Below, one piece after another: positions 43,817-52,590 of a DNA stretch of 64,000 nt. Both the position numbers and the translations under genes were made by a program. The DNA lies in the NCBI RefSeq assembly GCF_000772955.1, contig NZ_JPVO01000054.1, positions 310,001 to 374,000 of the forward strand, given 5' to 3'. Position 1 is the stretch's first letter; each line of letters begins with the position of its first letter. This DNA is from Ureibacillus sinduriensis BLB-1 = JCM 15800 (lineage in GTDB: Bacteria > Bacillota > Bacilli > Bacillales_A > Planococcaceae). Below the pieces are notes generated by a model that was given only the letters and a program-made list of their open reading frames with translations, ran no database searches and was not told the DNA's origin.

Positions 43817-44599
43817 ATGAAAAGTAAACTAACAATCATGATGTTACTTATCGTATTTTCGATAACGACGACTAATGTATATGGAATGGAAATTGATAGA
43901 GCAGCTATGCACACGGACGATGAAAATGACCGCTTAATAATTACTGATGGCATTGGAGGATTTTTCGATGATGCGTTGGATCGGAATGTTGTTTTCTATA
44001 AGATGTTGCAACCAGAGTTGTATGAGGTGCAAGAAGGGGATAATCTTTTCCGGATCGCTAAAAATAATCAAGTTGAATTAGAAGACTTAATGGAATGGAA
44101 TGAGCTATCGGATTTCACGATCCATCCAGGTAAAGAATTAAAACTATATGATGTGGGCGGTGGAGAAGAAGAATCGACGGATGTCGCTAAAGAATCATCA
44201 ACAAGTGTACAGAGAGATAGTGAAAAGAAAGATGACTATCAACAATCCAGGGAGCCGAAATCTGGACAAGCCGAAGTAGTGCAAAATACAGAGGAGGAGC
44301 CTGCTTCTGGAAAGGAAATAATGGTAACGGCGACAGCTTATACAGCTTATTGTGAAGGATGTTCCGGAACGACGGCGATTGGCATTGATTTACGCTCTAA
44401 CCCAAATCAAAAAGTGATTGCAGTAGATCCAAATATTATCCCGCTTGGTTCAAAGGTTTGGGTCGAAGGATATGGAGAGGCGATAGCAGGGGATACTGGC
44501 GGTGCCATCAAAGGAAACAAAATTGATGTTTTCATCCCAACACGCAATGAGGCGATGCAATGGGGCCGAAAGCAAGTAAAATTAAAAGTTCTCAATTAA
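43817..44599 (+). CDS. Secreted LysM and 3D-domain cell-wall protein
   Basis: 260 residues. Signal peptide (KSKLTIMMLLIVFSITTTNVYG, about 1-24). One LysM repeat (YEVQEGDNLFRIAKNN...IHPGKELKLY, about 72-115) binds peptidoglycan. A charged linker follows. A C-terminal 3D domain (VTATAYTAYCEGCSGTTAIGI, DTGGAIKGNKIDVFIPT, about 168-258) has the three conserved Asp seen in MltA-like lytic enzymes and YocH. It probably hydrolyses cell wall. AGGAGG lies upstream. A WalR site was looked for and not found with correct spacing. Confidence 0.9.
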   Translation: MKSKLTIMMLLIVFSITTTNVYGMEIDRAAMHTDDENDRLIITDGIGGFFDDALDRNVVFYKMLQPELYEVQEGDNLFRIAKNNQVELEDLMEWNELSDFTIHPGKELKLYDVGGGEEESTDVAKESSTSVQRDSEKKDDYQQSREPKSGQAEVVQNTEEEPASGKEIMVTATAYTAYCEGCSGTTAIGIDLRSNPNQKVIAVDPNIIPLGSKVWVEGYGEAIAGDTGGAIKGNKIDVFIPTRNEAMQWGRKQVKLKVLN

Positions 44600-44614
44600 A
44601 TCTTATCTATAGTG

Positions 44615-44660
44615 AAAAAGCCTTGGAGAATCATTTCTCCAAGGCTTTCCTTATTTGAAA
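44615..44660 (+). terminator. Terminator of the LysM-3D gene
   Basis: AAAGCCTTGGAGAA (44617-44630) pairs with TTCTCCAAGGCTTT (44635-44648), then T-rich sequence. Confidence 0.8.
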
Positions 44661-44850
44661 GTTGAGTAGTTGCTGGGAGATAAAGTTACATATCTTAAAA
44701 GTCGAGGTTTCCTTTTTTGGATCCAAAGCACATGCAGACTGCGGAAGAAAAAATGTAAACAAACCTTCGTATGAAATACATTCATTATTCGTAGTTCCCA
44801 TTTTGCGTCTTGACGGTTAAAGTTCTATTCATCTTTCGAACGAATAGTTG

Positions 44851-44955
44851 TGTGAAGTTTTGTAACATTAAACAAGCCGGTATTTGCAAATTGTATTGAC
44901 AAAAAGGGAAGATGGTGTAAAATAAAGTTTATATTAAATGTTACATTTCCTTACA
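44851..44955 (+). promoter_or_regulatory. amt promoter flanked by two TnrA/GlnR boxes
   Basis: Two exact matches to TGTNAN7TNACA: TGTGAAGTTTTGTAACA (44851-44867) and TGTTACATTTCCTTACA (44939-44955). Between them is a sigma-A promoter, TTGACA (44896-44901), 16 bases, TAAAAT (44918-44923). The upstream box could serve TnrA activation, and the downstream one, near +17, repression by GlnR or TnrA. This indicates nitrogen-limitation control of the ammonium transporter. Confidence 0.8.
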
Positions 44956-45012
44956 TCGTAGAATAATATAACGTAACATAACAAAATGCTTTATGAAGGG
45001 AGAATGAGGTTT

Positions 45013-46317
45013 ATGGAAACTGTTCAAGTATTGATGGATAACTTGTGGGTCGCGATAGGTGCAATTTTAGTATTCTTTATGTTAGGTGGATTTATTTTAC
45101 TCGAAGCAGGTTCAACGAGAATGAAAAATGCCGGGCATGTAGCTGGTAAAACAATTTTTACGGCTGGACTTGGAACTTTGGTTTTTTGGGCTGTAGGGTA
45201 CGGGTTTATATATGGTGATGGAAATCCGTTCATTGGATTATCAAATTTCTTCTATGGAGATACAACGACCGCGCAAGAAGCGGGAGGATTGACTCCTGCA
45301 GTGGATTTCTCATTCCAGGTGATGTTTGCTCTCGTTTCCCTTACAATAGCATTTGGTGGGTTCGCAGAACGTGCAAAGCTATCAGTTTATGTCATTTTTG
45401 CAATACTATTCTCTGCCTTTATTTATCCAGTAGTTGCTCATTGGATCTGGGGCGGTGGATGGCTGGCAGAACATGGTAAGCAAGATTTTGCCGGTTCAAC
45501 GGTTGTTCACCTTACAGGTGCGATGGCGGCATTAGCTGCAACAGTGATTTTAAAGCCCCGTATCGGTAAGTATAACAAAGATGGCTCATCCAATGTCTTG
45601 GCGGGTCATAACCAAGTATATACGACATTGGGCGTTCTAATTCTTTGGGTAGGATGGTTCGGATTTAATGGGGCGAGTACATTCGGTGTTGCCGATGGAT
45701 TCCTGGGGTATGTCATCTTAAATACGCAATTGGCTGCTGGTGCTGGTGCGGTTGCTGCAATGTTTACTGCTTGGGTGAAAACAGGTAAGGCTGATGTGCC
45801 GACAACTTTAAACGGTGCCCTTGCCGGTTTGGTTGCAATTACTGCATCGTGTGGATTTGTGGCACCTTGGGCAGCAGTCGTCATCGGATTAATCGGAGGT
45901 GTGATGGTTGTATTCAGTATGCAATTGTTTGAAAGATTAAGAATCGATGATCCAATTGCTGCCCTATCGGTGCATGGTACAGTAGGCGTTTGGGGTACAC
46001 TCTCGAATGGTCTGTTCGCACTGCCGGCCTTATCCGCCGATATTGATTGGGGTCAAGCGGGATTGTTCTACGGCGGTGGCTGGGAACAATTGGGCGTTCA
46101 AACTCTGGGTGTAGTCGCTTCCGGTGCTTTCGCATTTGTAGCAGCATTCATTTTCCTTAAAATTATGGATAAGGTGATGGGAGGCCTCCGTGTTACCGAA
46201 GAAGAGGAAATCATGGGCTTGGACATATCGGAACATGGAAGCTATGGATATCCGGAGCAAATGGCTTTGGAAGAAGCGAAATTAGCTACAGCCGCTACGA
46301 AAGAAAAGTTAATATAA
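45013..46317 (+). CDS. amt: Ammonium transporter (Amt family)
   Basis: 434 residues with eleven predicted membrane helices. Family motifs are GGFILLEAGSTRMKNAGH, DFAGSTVVHLTGAMAALAA (first pore His of the twin-His site) and DDPIAALSVHGTVGVWGTL (second His). The ATG at 45013 is used with AAGGGAG (44996-45002), ten bases upstream. In B. subtilis amtB is followed by glnK (PII); no glnK gene is present here, the next gene encoding a DUF294 nucleotidyltransferase. Confidence 0.95.
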   Translation: METVQVLMDNLWVAIGAILVFFMLGGFILLEAGSTRMKNAGHVAGKTIFTAGLGTLVFWAVGYGFIYGDGNPFIGLSNFFYGDTTTAQEAGGLTPAVDFSFQVMFALVSLTIAFGGFAERAKLSVYVIFAILFSAFIYPVVAHWIWGGGWLAEHGKQDFAGSTVVHLTGAMAALAATVILKPRIGKYNKDGSSNVLAGHNQVYTTLGVLILWVGWFGFNGASTFGVADGFLGYVILNTQLAAGAGAVAAMFTAWVKTGKADVPTTLNGALAGLVAITASCGFVAPWAAVVIGLIGGVMVVFSMQLFERLRIDDPIAALSVHGTVGVWGTLSNGLFALPALSADIDWGQAGLFYGGGWEQLGVQTLGVVASGAFAFVAAFIFLKIMDKVMGGLRVTEEEEIMGLDISEHGSYGYPEQMALEEAKLATAATKEKLI

Positions 46318-46344
46318 GCTATTGCTTAATATATATTAATATAA

Positions 46345-46378
46345 ACAAAAAACCTCTGGATTTCAGAGGTTTTTTACT
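46345..46378 (+). terminator. Terminator of the ammonium transporter gene
   Basis: AAAACCTCTG (46349-46358) pairs with CAGAGGTTTT (46364-46373), followed by T. It lies directly before the next gene. Confidence 0.8.
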
Positions 46379-46396
46379 ATAAAGGAAGTGTTCTTT

Positions 46397-47362
46397 TTGG
46401 AAACGTATGAGTCAATAAAAGCGTGGAAGGATGCTCATATTTCCTCCTTTTTAACAAATCACGTTTCTCTCAACACATTTCACGATCGGGTAATGCGAAA
46501 AGTACTGGAAGTTGCAATGATGAACATGGGAGACAAGGGCGCACCTTGCCATTTTGCCTGGTTCCTAACCGGCAGCGGTGGACGTTTGGAGCAAGGGCTT
46601 ATCAGCGACCAGGATCATGGGCTTGTTTATGAGCATTCAACACCAGTAAACGACTCGTATTTCAAAATGCTGGGAAGTGAGTTGGCAAATGGTTTGGACG
46701 TTGTAGGTTATCCATATTGTACCGGGCACATAATGAGTTCCAATCCGGTATGGTGTAAATCTTATAGGGAATGGGAAAGGCAGATTAAAAATTGGATGGA
46801 AGAGGAAAGTTGGAAATCTATCCGATACTTGCAAATATTTTGTGATGCAAGAGTATTGTATGGCCAAAAAGAATATATTAAACAACTAAAAACAGTCATC
46901 CATCAATATCAGAAGGAGCATCCCATACTTTTAAGGCGATTTATGGAAAATGTAAAGCATCTCAAAAATTCGATTGGTCCCATGGGGCAGATTTTGGTGG
47001 AACTGCATGGAGTTCACCGGGGGCATATCAATTTAAAATACGGTGCCTTTTTGCCATATGTCAATTCTATCCGTCTGTTATCTATTAAAGAAGGTCTATA
47101 TGAAACAGGTACTTTAGAAAGGATTAGAATATTACAAGGGAATGCAAAATATGAAAACTTGCTAAAATACTCTTATGATAATTTTTCTTCCCTATTGAAT
47201 TATAGAATGGGTTTATTTCATGTGGAGGATTATGATGATACTCATTTTTTGAATGTAAAGACTTTGACAAAGGAGCAAAAAAAAGAAATCAAACGTATTT
47301 TGAAGAACGGGAAAAAACTACATGATACAGTCATTGATTTAATCAACAATAGCAGGGAATAA
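46397..47362 (+). CDS. DUF294-type nucleotidyltransferase
   Basis: 321 residues. The N half has the nucleotidyltransferase signature FLTGSGGRLEQGLISDQDHGLVYE (GSGGR...DQD, the GS and DxD metal site related to GlnD). The C half is an all-helical DUF294 C-terminal domain. Members are often fused to CBS domains; none is present here. The TTG start at 46397 is eight bases after AAGGAAG. It is followed 26 bases later by an exonuclease gene, a pairing often seen for this family. Target of nucleotidylation unknown. Confidence 0.82.
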   Translation: METYESIKAWKDAHISSFLTNHVSLNTFHDRVMRKVLEVAMMNMGDKGAPCHFAWFLTGSGGRLEQGLISDQDHGLVYEHSTPVNDSYFKMLGSELANGLDVVGYPYCTGHIMSSNPVWCKSYREWERQIKNWMEEESWKSIRYLQIFCDARVLYGQKEYIKQLKTVIHQYQKEHPILLRRFMENVKHLKNSIGPMGQILVELHGVHRGHINLKYGAFLPYVNSIRLLSIKEGLYETGTLERIRILQGNAKYENLLKYSYDNFSSLLNYRMGLFHVEDYDDTHFLNVKTLTKEQKKEIKRILKNGKKLHDTVIDLINNSRE

Positions 47363-47388
47363 AGAGTTTGTAGGAAAAGGGTGTTAGA

Positions 47389-48111
47389 ATGGCATTTGAA
47401 CCATTTCTGCAATTATTGAGAGGGATACAGGCAAAGCGTGGGCATGGTGGTGTTGGTGGTATTCAAAATTCCCATCAAATGGCCTACTTGAGACACCTGC
47501 GGAAAGAAATAGATAAGGAGTCTGCAATGAATACGCCATTGGATAAATTGAACGTGGTTATCTTCGACATCGAGACTACGGGCTTTTCCCCTGAAAGAGG
47601 CGACTCTATTTTATCTATCGGAGCAATTAAGATGGTGGGTACAAAGATTTTGGAAGAGCAGCAATTTTACTCTCTCATCTATGTTGAACAAGAAATACCG
47701 GAATATATTACCAACCTAACAGGAATTACATCCGATGCAGTAAGTAAAGCACCAACTATATCAAATGTTCTGTTGGATTTCTTTGAGTTTGTGCAGGATT
47801 CCACGCTTGTTGCACATCATGCAACCCATGAAAGAGGTTTTATGCAGCATGCAAGCTCGAAATTTTTAAAAACACCGTTTAAGCACCGGATTGTTGATAC
47901 ATCCTTCCTATATAAACTAGTAGCCCGTGATTTTCATAATATGCCGTTGGAACAACTATGTGCTCGCAATAGCATTCCGGTTGTCGATCGGCATCATGCT
48001 TTGGGAGACGCCAAAATGACTGCACAAATTTGGAGTGTTTATTTAAAAAAAGTAATGGAATTGGGTTGTGAATCATTGAATGACGTATACAATCTTTATT
48101 CGAGAATTTAA
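47389..48111 (+). CDS. DnaQ-like 3'-5' exonuclease
   Basis: 240 residues. About 45 N-terminal residues precede a DEDDh exonuclease: Exo I VVIFDIETTGFSP, Exo II around TLVAHHATHERGFM and Exo III RHHALGDAKMTAQIW with the catalytic His. Related to the proofreading subunit of DNA polymerase III, but such stand-alone proteins in Bacilli have no proven substrate. It forms a two-gene unit with the DUF294 nucleotidyltransferase. Confidence 0.88.
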   Translation: MAFEPFLQLLRGIQAKRGHGGVGGIQNSHQMAYLRHLRKEIDKESAMNTPLDKLNVVIFDIETTGFSPERGDSILSIGAIKMVGTKILEEQQFYSLIYVEQEIPEYITNLTGITSDAVSKAPTISNVLLDFFEFVQDSTLVAHHATHERGFMQHASSKFLKTPFKHRIVDTSFLYKLVARDFHNMPLEQLCARNSIPVVDRHHALGDAKMTAQIWSVYLKKVMELGCESLNDVYNLYSRI

Positions 48112-48124
48112 TAGAATAACTACT

Positions 48125-48168
48125 AAGAGTGTGTACAAAGTTCTAAACTTCGTGTACACTCTTTTTTC
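48125..48168 (+). terminator. Terminator after the exonuclease gene
   Basis: AAGAGTGTGTACAAAGT (48125-48141) pairs with ACTTCGTGTACACTCTT (48147-48163) with one mismatch, followed by T. The bases 48169-48330 show nothing else; no FMN riboswitch was recognised. Confidence 0.85.
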
Positions 48169-48334
48169 CGTAGACAAGATAGGAATAGGAACCAATGAAG
48201 GATGCAAGGGATTCTAGTTTTTTTCTCCTCTTTTGTGTGGAAGCACTGCTTTTGATATCCAATGCCACATAAGCTATATTTAAAGTGCTGGTATATATAT
48301 CGTAGAAAATAAGTACGGATTAAAATTTATTGAA

Positions 48335-48363
48335 TTGACCTTTGAGGCTTATTATTATATATT
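48335..48363 (+). promoter_or_regulatory. Promoter of the ribA-ribD operon
   Basis: TTGACC (48335-48340), 17 bases, TATATT (48358-48363). The leader to the ribA start is about 70 bases, too short and lacking the conserved blocks for an FMN riboswitch. Confidence 0.55.
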
Positions 48364-48437
48364 TAGTTACGAAAAGTAAGCGTGAAGTTGAATCAATTCA
48401 TCATGAAAGATAATGAAAAGATAGGTGTGATCAAATA

Positions 48438-49181
48438 ATGAAGGATTTTTCGGATACGAATAAAATATTAAAAGACAAGATGAATGTTGTTTCATTTAAT
48501 GATAAAGAGAATTTAGTCGTGGTGGGACCAGTGAGATTGCCAGTGAAACAAAGTGAGTTCGAAACAACGTTTCAATGGTACACATGGGCAACGGTAGATA
48601 AACAATTTGAAACAAAAGAATCAATACTCCAATCTATTGTAAGTGCGGATTTGGCTTCAAAGCAGCAATCATCTGTTCTCGTATATGGCGATTTTGCAAA
48701 TTCCGAAGATGCCATAATTCGTATGCATAGTATTTGCCATACAGGTGATATTTTTGGGAGTCAGCGTTGCGATTGCGGCTATCAGCTCCATGAATCGATG
48801 AAGATGATTAAAGAACATGGTTGTGGCGCCATCTTCTATTTAGCAAACCATGAAGGTCGGGGAATTGGTTTGTTCTCTAAGTCATTGGCCTATATTTTAC
48901 AGGAAGAGGGCTATGATACTGTAGAGGCGAATCATGCACTTGGATTCGAAGATGATACACGCAACTATGAGGAAGCGATTCGTGTGCTGGAGACGCTAAG
49001 AGCAAAACCGGTAACTTTAATCACGAACAATCCCAAAAAACTTTCCGCTTTAAAATCTCATGGCCTCCTTGCACATAATCATATACCGTTATGGGGTGGC
49101 TTAACGGAAACGAATCGCCATTACCTCGAAACAAAGGTGAAAAAATCGGGTCATATTCCAAAAGAGCAATTAACTGTATAA
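48438..49181 (+). CDS. ribA: GTP cyclohydrolase II (monofunctional)
   Basis: 247 residues. It opens GTP to 2,5-diamino-6-ribosylamino-pyrimidinone phosphate, the first riboflavin intermediate. The zinc site is C100 in MHSICHTGD, with C111 and C113 in SQRCDCG. NHEGRGIGL carries the catalytic Arg and ALGFEDDTRNYEEA the substrate loop. The usual Bacillus RibA is fused to DHBP synthase; here that domain is absent and about 60 N-terminal residues are unrelated. It is first in the operon with ribD, a monooxygenase and an HAD phosphatase. Confidence 0.9.
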   Translation: MKDFSDTNKILKDKMNVVSFNDKENLVVVGPVRLPVKQSEFETTFQWYTWATVDKQFETKESILQSIVSADLASKQQSSVLVYGDFANSEDAIIRMHSICHTGDIFGSQRCDCGYQLHESMKMIKEHGCGAIFYLANHEGRGIGLFSKSLAYILQEEGYDTVEANHALGFEDDTRNYEEAIRVLETLRAKPVTLITNNPKKLSALKSHGLLAHNHIPLWGGLTETNRHYLETKVKKSGHIPKEQLTV

Positions 49182-49198
49182 GGGGGAGTAAGTCATTG

Positions 49199-50305
49199 AT
49201 GAAAAGTGACCGGGACTATATGCAATTAGCTTTAGATCTTGCTGCTTCAGCTAAAGGAAACACAAATCCAAATCCTTGCGTTGGAGCGGTGATCGTTAAA
49301 GATGGTGTCATTGTGGGGACGGGCTTACACCGAAAAGCAGGGGAACCGCATGCCGAAGTACATGCCTTTCAAATGGCTGGCGACCATGCCGAGGGAGCCA
49401 CTTTATATGTGACGTTGGAACCTTGTTCCCATTATGGAAAAACGCCACCTTGTGCAAACTTAGTGAAAGAATCAGGAGTTAGCCGTGTTGTCGTGGCGAC
49501 AACCGATCCGAATCCATCAGTTGCAGGACGTGGAATCAACTTATTGAAAGAAGCGGGGATTGAAGTGGAGGTAGGTTTATTGGAAGGTGAGGCACGCAAA
49601 TTAAATGAGCGTTTCATCCACAATATGCTATCCAATAAACCATTCGTGATTTCAAAATTTGCCATGACGATGGATGGAAAAATCGCTGCTCATAATGGCC
49701 ATTCCAAATGGATAACGAGCGAGGAGGCCAGATTGCACGTACATAAACTCCGTCATGAAGTCGATGGCATCTTGGTTGGTGTCGGCACTGTGTTGGCGGA
49801 TAATCCATCGCTTACAACAAGACTTCCGCATCGGGAGGGGAAAAATCCGATACGAATCATATTAGATAGCGAATTAAAAACCCCATTGAATTCAAATGTT
49901 GCGAACACAGTTGAGGCACAAACAATCATTGTTTCCGGTAAAGATGTGGATGCAAATAAGGTAAGGCAGTTAACCGAGAAGGGTGTTCAAATACTGACTG
50001 TTTCTAAAACGGAAAAGGGATTGAACGTGAATGAAACGCTGTCTGAATTGTATAAATTGGGAATAACGGATGTACTGGTTGAAGGCGGAGCGGAAATTAA
50101 TGCCTCTTTCCTGAGGGCAGGGCTAATTAATAAAGTACTTTTATTTATGGCACCTAAAATATTGGGGGGGATGCATTCGAAAACCCCATTTGGCGGAATG
50201 GATATCGACCATATCGATGAAGCGCTTCAGCTGGAATTCGATACCGTTGAACAAATCGGGCCGGACTTATGCATTACTGCATATCCTATAGGTGAGACAA
50301 GATGA
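49199..50305 (+). CDS. ribD: RibD-type pyrimidine deaminase/reductase
   Basis: 368 residues, normal length. The N-terminal deaminase has the zinc site HAEVHAF and PCSHYGKTPPC. The C-terminal reductase (FAMTMDGKIAAHNGHSKWIT, VLVEGGAEINASFL) reduces the ribosyl chain. Product: 5-amino-6-ribitylamino-uracil phosphate. The ATG at 49199 (or TTG 49196) follows AGGGGGAG (49181-49188). The stop overlaps the monooxygenase start by four bases. ribE and ribH, which finish riboflavin, are not adjacent, so this is a second or specialised pathway branch. Confidence 0.9.
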   Translation: MKSDRDYMQLALDLAASAKGNTNPNPCVGAVIVKDGVIVGTGLHRKAGEPHAEVHAFQMAGDHAEGATLYVTLEPCSHYGKTPPCANLVKESGVSRVVVATTDPNPSVAGRGINLLKEAGIEVEVGLLEGEARKLNERFIHNMLSNKPFVISKFAMTMDGKIAAHNGHSKWITSEEARLHVHKLRHEVDGILVGVGTVLADNPSLTTRLPHREGKNPIRIILDSELKTPLNSNVANTVEAQTIIVSGKDVDANKVRQLTEKGVQILTVSKTEKGLNVNETLSELYKLGITDVLVEGGAEINASFLRAGLINKVLLFMAPKILGGMHSKTPFGGMDIDHIDEALQLEFDTVEQIGPDLCITAYPIGETR

Positions 50306-51384
50306 AATTAAAAACGGAAGTATGCATTGTCGGCGCAGGACCGGGTGGAGCATTGCTGGCATACTTATTAGCCAAAAAGAATGTGTCGGTTATTCTGATC
50401 GAGCGCAATAAAGATGTTGCAAAAGAATTCCGTGGGGAACATTTAAATGAGGAAGGCGAGGCAATTTTAAAGCATCACGGTTTATTTGAAAAAGTGGAAC
50501 AATTAGGATTGCTCCGAATGGAAACGTTGGAGTATTGGGTGAATGGTAAATTATTCAAGATGATTCATCCCCAACCCAATATAGGACACCTTGGAATCCA
50601 TGTTCCTCAAGCGCATTTGCTTATGGCCATCATCGAAGAAGCAAGGAAATATCCTCATTTTTCATTAATGACCAATACAAGGCTACTAGATTTAATACAG
50701 GATGAAAAAGGATGCTTCAAAGGCGTTATAGCAACCCATGAAGGTGAAGAGATTTTTATTGAAAGCAACTTGGTTATCGGTGCGGATGGCAGGTTTTCCA
50801 CAGTTCGTAAAAAATCAGGAATCGATGTTACAGTACGGAAACATGGATATGATTTGCTATGGGCAAAAATCCCTGCTCCTCCAAACTGGGAACCGTCCAT
50901 AAAAATGGCACTGATCGACGGAATGCAGCTATCGGTATTCACCCAGGCAAGGGGCTATATCCAAATCGGCTGGAATATAAAAGAAGGCTCGTTTTCAGAA
51001 CTTCGAAAACAGCCATTCACTCCCTTTATTGATAAGCTGATCAAAGCCTTTCCGCAGCTTGAAGAAACTGTTCGGCGCCACATTAACTCGTGGCAGGACT
51101 TCGTTTTACTGGATGTTCATAGTAATTACACGGAAACATGGGGGAGAGCCGGGCTAGCCTTAATTGGCGATGCTGTACATACGATGACACCCACCGGAGC
51201 ATTTGGTTTGAATAGCGCGATGAAAGATGCCGATACACTTGCGGCTATTTTAACGAGAGAAACCCTTTCAAATATAGATTTATTGAATTGTGCCGCACAA
51301 CGTAAAAAAGAAGTGGACAAACTGCAAGCGATACAATTAGAAAAAGAACAAAATTTCGCAACACAATTTTTAATTTATTCATAG
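50302..51384 (+). CDS. FAD-dependent monooxygenase
   Basis: 360 residues of the PHBH-like class A flavoprotein hydroxylases. GxGxxG in CIVGAGPGGALLAYLLAKK, the middle LVIGADGRFSTVRK (DG motif) and the C-terminal LALIGDAVHTMTPTGAFGLNSAMKDA (GD motif). It is translationally coupled to ribD. The substrate is unknown; the context suggests an oxidised product of the pyrimidine made by RibA and RibD. Such enzymes are also found in toxoflavin-like pathways, but the other tox genes are absent. Confidence 0.85.
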   Translation: MKLKTEVCIVGAGPGGALLAYLLAKKNVSVILIERNKDVAKEFRGEHLNEEGEAILKHHGLFEKVEQLGLLRMETLEYWVNGKLFKMIHPQPNIGHLGIHVPQAHLLMAIIEEARKYPHFSLMTNTRLLDLIQDEKGCFKGVIATHEGEEIFIESNLVIGADGRFSTVRKKSGIDVTVRKHGYDLLWAKIPAPPNWEPSIKMALIDGMQLSVFTQARGYIQIGWNIKEGSFSELRKQPFTPFIDKLIKAFPQLEETVRRHINSWQDFVLLDVHSNYTETWGRAGLALIGDAVHTMTPTGAFGLNSAMKDADTLAAILTRETLSNIDLLNCAAQRKKEVDKLQAIQLEKEQNFATQFLIYS

Positions 51385-51401
51385 GAAAGTAGGAACTTTT
51401 T

Positions 51402-51953
51402 GTGAGATTTGGTTTTGACATAGATGATACACTCATCAATTTAAGAGAACATGCTTTTCATATTTATAATCGGAAGCTCAATCAAAATATTGGAGTTGAG
51501 ATATTCCGTGAATTAAAAACGGTAGAGATACATGAAGCCTTTGGTCTGGATAAAGAAGCCGGCGGAAAGATGTGGAATAGCTTATTGGAGGAAATCTATT
51601 TCACGGATTGTCCACTTTTCGAGGGTGCGAAGGAGTTATTGAACAAGCTTGATAGCGAAGGGCATGAAATCTTTTATATTACATCGCGCCCTAAACAATA
51701 CTGCCAAAAGACCCGGCAATGGGTAAAGGAAAGAGGATTTCCTGTTAGTGAACAGCGCTTCTTTTGTGGAATGCAGGATCAAGAGAAAATAGAGATTATC
51801 AGAAAATTGAACCTGGATTTCTATTTCGATGATAAACCAGCAGTCCTGGATACATTAAGCGACATCGCAACAAAAGTATATGTTAAAGATCAATCGTACA
51901 ACCAGGAAATCAATATTCCGAGAGTAAAAGAATGGGCGGGCTTTTCATATTAA
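51402..51953 (+). CDS. HAD-superfamily phosphatase, 5'-nucleotidase-like
   Basis: 183 residues. N-terminal HAD motif I FDIDDTLI (D6 nucleophile, D8), motif II YITSRPKQY and motif III DFYFDDKPAVLD. It resembles the 5'(3')-deoxyribonucleotidase (NT5C, YqfW-like) group. The GTG start at 51402 is seven bases after AGGA and only 17 bases after the monooxygenase gene, so it belongs to the operon. It could supply the dephosphorylation step that riboflavin-type pathways need; this is inferred from place only. Confidence 0.82.
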   Translation: MRFGFDIDDTLINLREHAFHIYNRKLNQNIGVEIFRELKTVEIHEAFGLDKEAGGKMWNSLLEEIYFTDCPLFEGAKELLNKLDSEGHEIFYITSRPKQYCQKTRQWVKERGFPVSEQRFFCGMQDQEKIEIIRKLNLDFYFDDKPAVLDTLSDIATKVYVKDQSYNQEINIPRVKEWAGFSY

Positions 51954-51956
51954 AAA

Positions 51957-52002
51957 ATAGAACGGGCTGTTTTTATAAGCAGCTCGTTCTTTCTTTTTTG
52001 AA
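51957..52002 (+). terminator. Terminator of the rib-monooxygenase-phosphatase operon
   Basis: AGAACGGGCTG (51959-51969) pairs with CAGCTCGTTCT (51980-51990) with one mismatch, followed by T-rich sequence. Confidence 0.8.
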
Positions 52003-52023
52003 TTGGATACCTTTTACTCAACC

Positions 52024-52572
52024 TTATGCAAGTTGTTTAAGCAATTGGGCGCTATCCAGTCGATTTCGGACAATGACCCCAATCCAGGCTGCAGCGACTG
52101 CTTTGATAATACCGACGATGATAAATGGGTATACCCCACCCATGAATGCGGCAGCCCACGATAAGTCCGCGGAGAATTTCAGCCATGCAGTACCGAACGC
52201 CAATGTAACCACCATTCCGATTAGATTGGCGATGGTTGAGTGGAGATAGCTCACACCGAATTTTTCCATATAAAGGCCCATTAAGTAGGCTTGTACTAAA
52301 AATCCGATAATATACCCCCCTGTTGGTCCCACAAGTACTGCTAGTCCACCGGAGAAGCCTGAAAAAACGGGCAATCCGATTGCCCCGAGCAAGATATATA
52401 ATAGAACTGCCAATGTTCCATTTTTCTTGCCCAAAATCGTGGCGATAAGCCCGACAGCCAGTGTTTGACCGGTAATCGGAATGAGCGGCAGCGGAATGGT
52501 GATTTGAGCAAGTACGGCAATGATTGCAGCACCGAAAGCGGTAACTACGTATGAATAAGTTTTAAATTGCAT
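52024..52572 (-). CDS. bioY: BioY biotin transporter S component
   Basis: 182 residues with six membrane helices; binds biotin for an ECF-type importer. Family motifs are ITIPLPLIPITGQTLAVGL, LGAIGLPVFSGFSGGLAVLVGPTGGYIIGF and VYPFIIVGIIKAVAAAWIG. The ECF ATPases and EcfT are not near. The ATG at 52572 follows AAAGGGGGT. A BirA-type operator precedes it. Confidence 0.94.
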   Translation of the reverse strand: MQFKTYSYVVTAFGAAIIAVLAQITIPLPLIPITGQTLAVGLIATILGKKNGTLAVLLYILLGAIGLPVFSGFSGGLAVLVGPTGGYIIGFLVQAYLMGLYMEKFGVSYLHSTIANLIGMVVTLAFGTAWLKFSADLSWAAAFMGGVYPFIIVGIIKAVAAAWIGVIVRNRLDSAQLLKQLA

Positions 52573-52590
52573 AAATTGACCCCCTTTTTA

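Noticed and set aside
48112-48437. FMN riboswitch before ribA
   Set aside because: No AGGATCTTCGGGGC-like conserved block is present and the leader is short.
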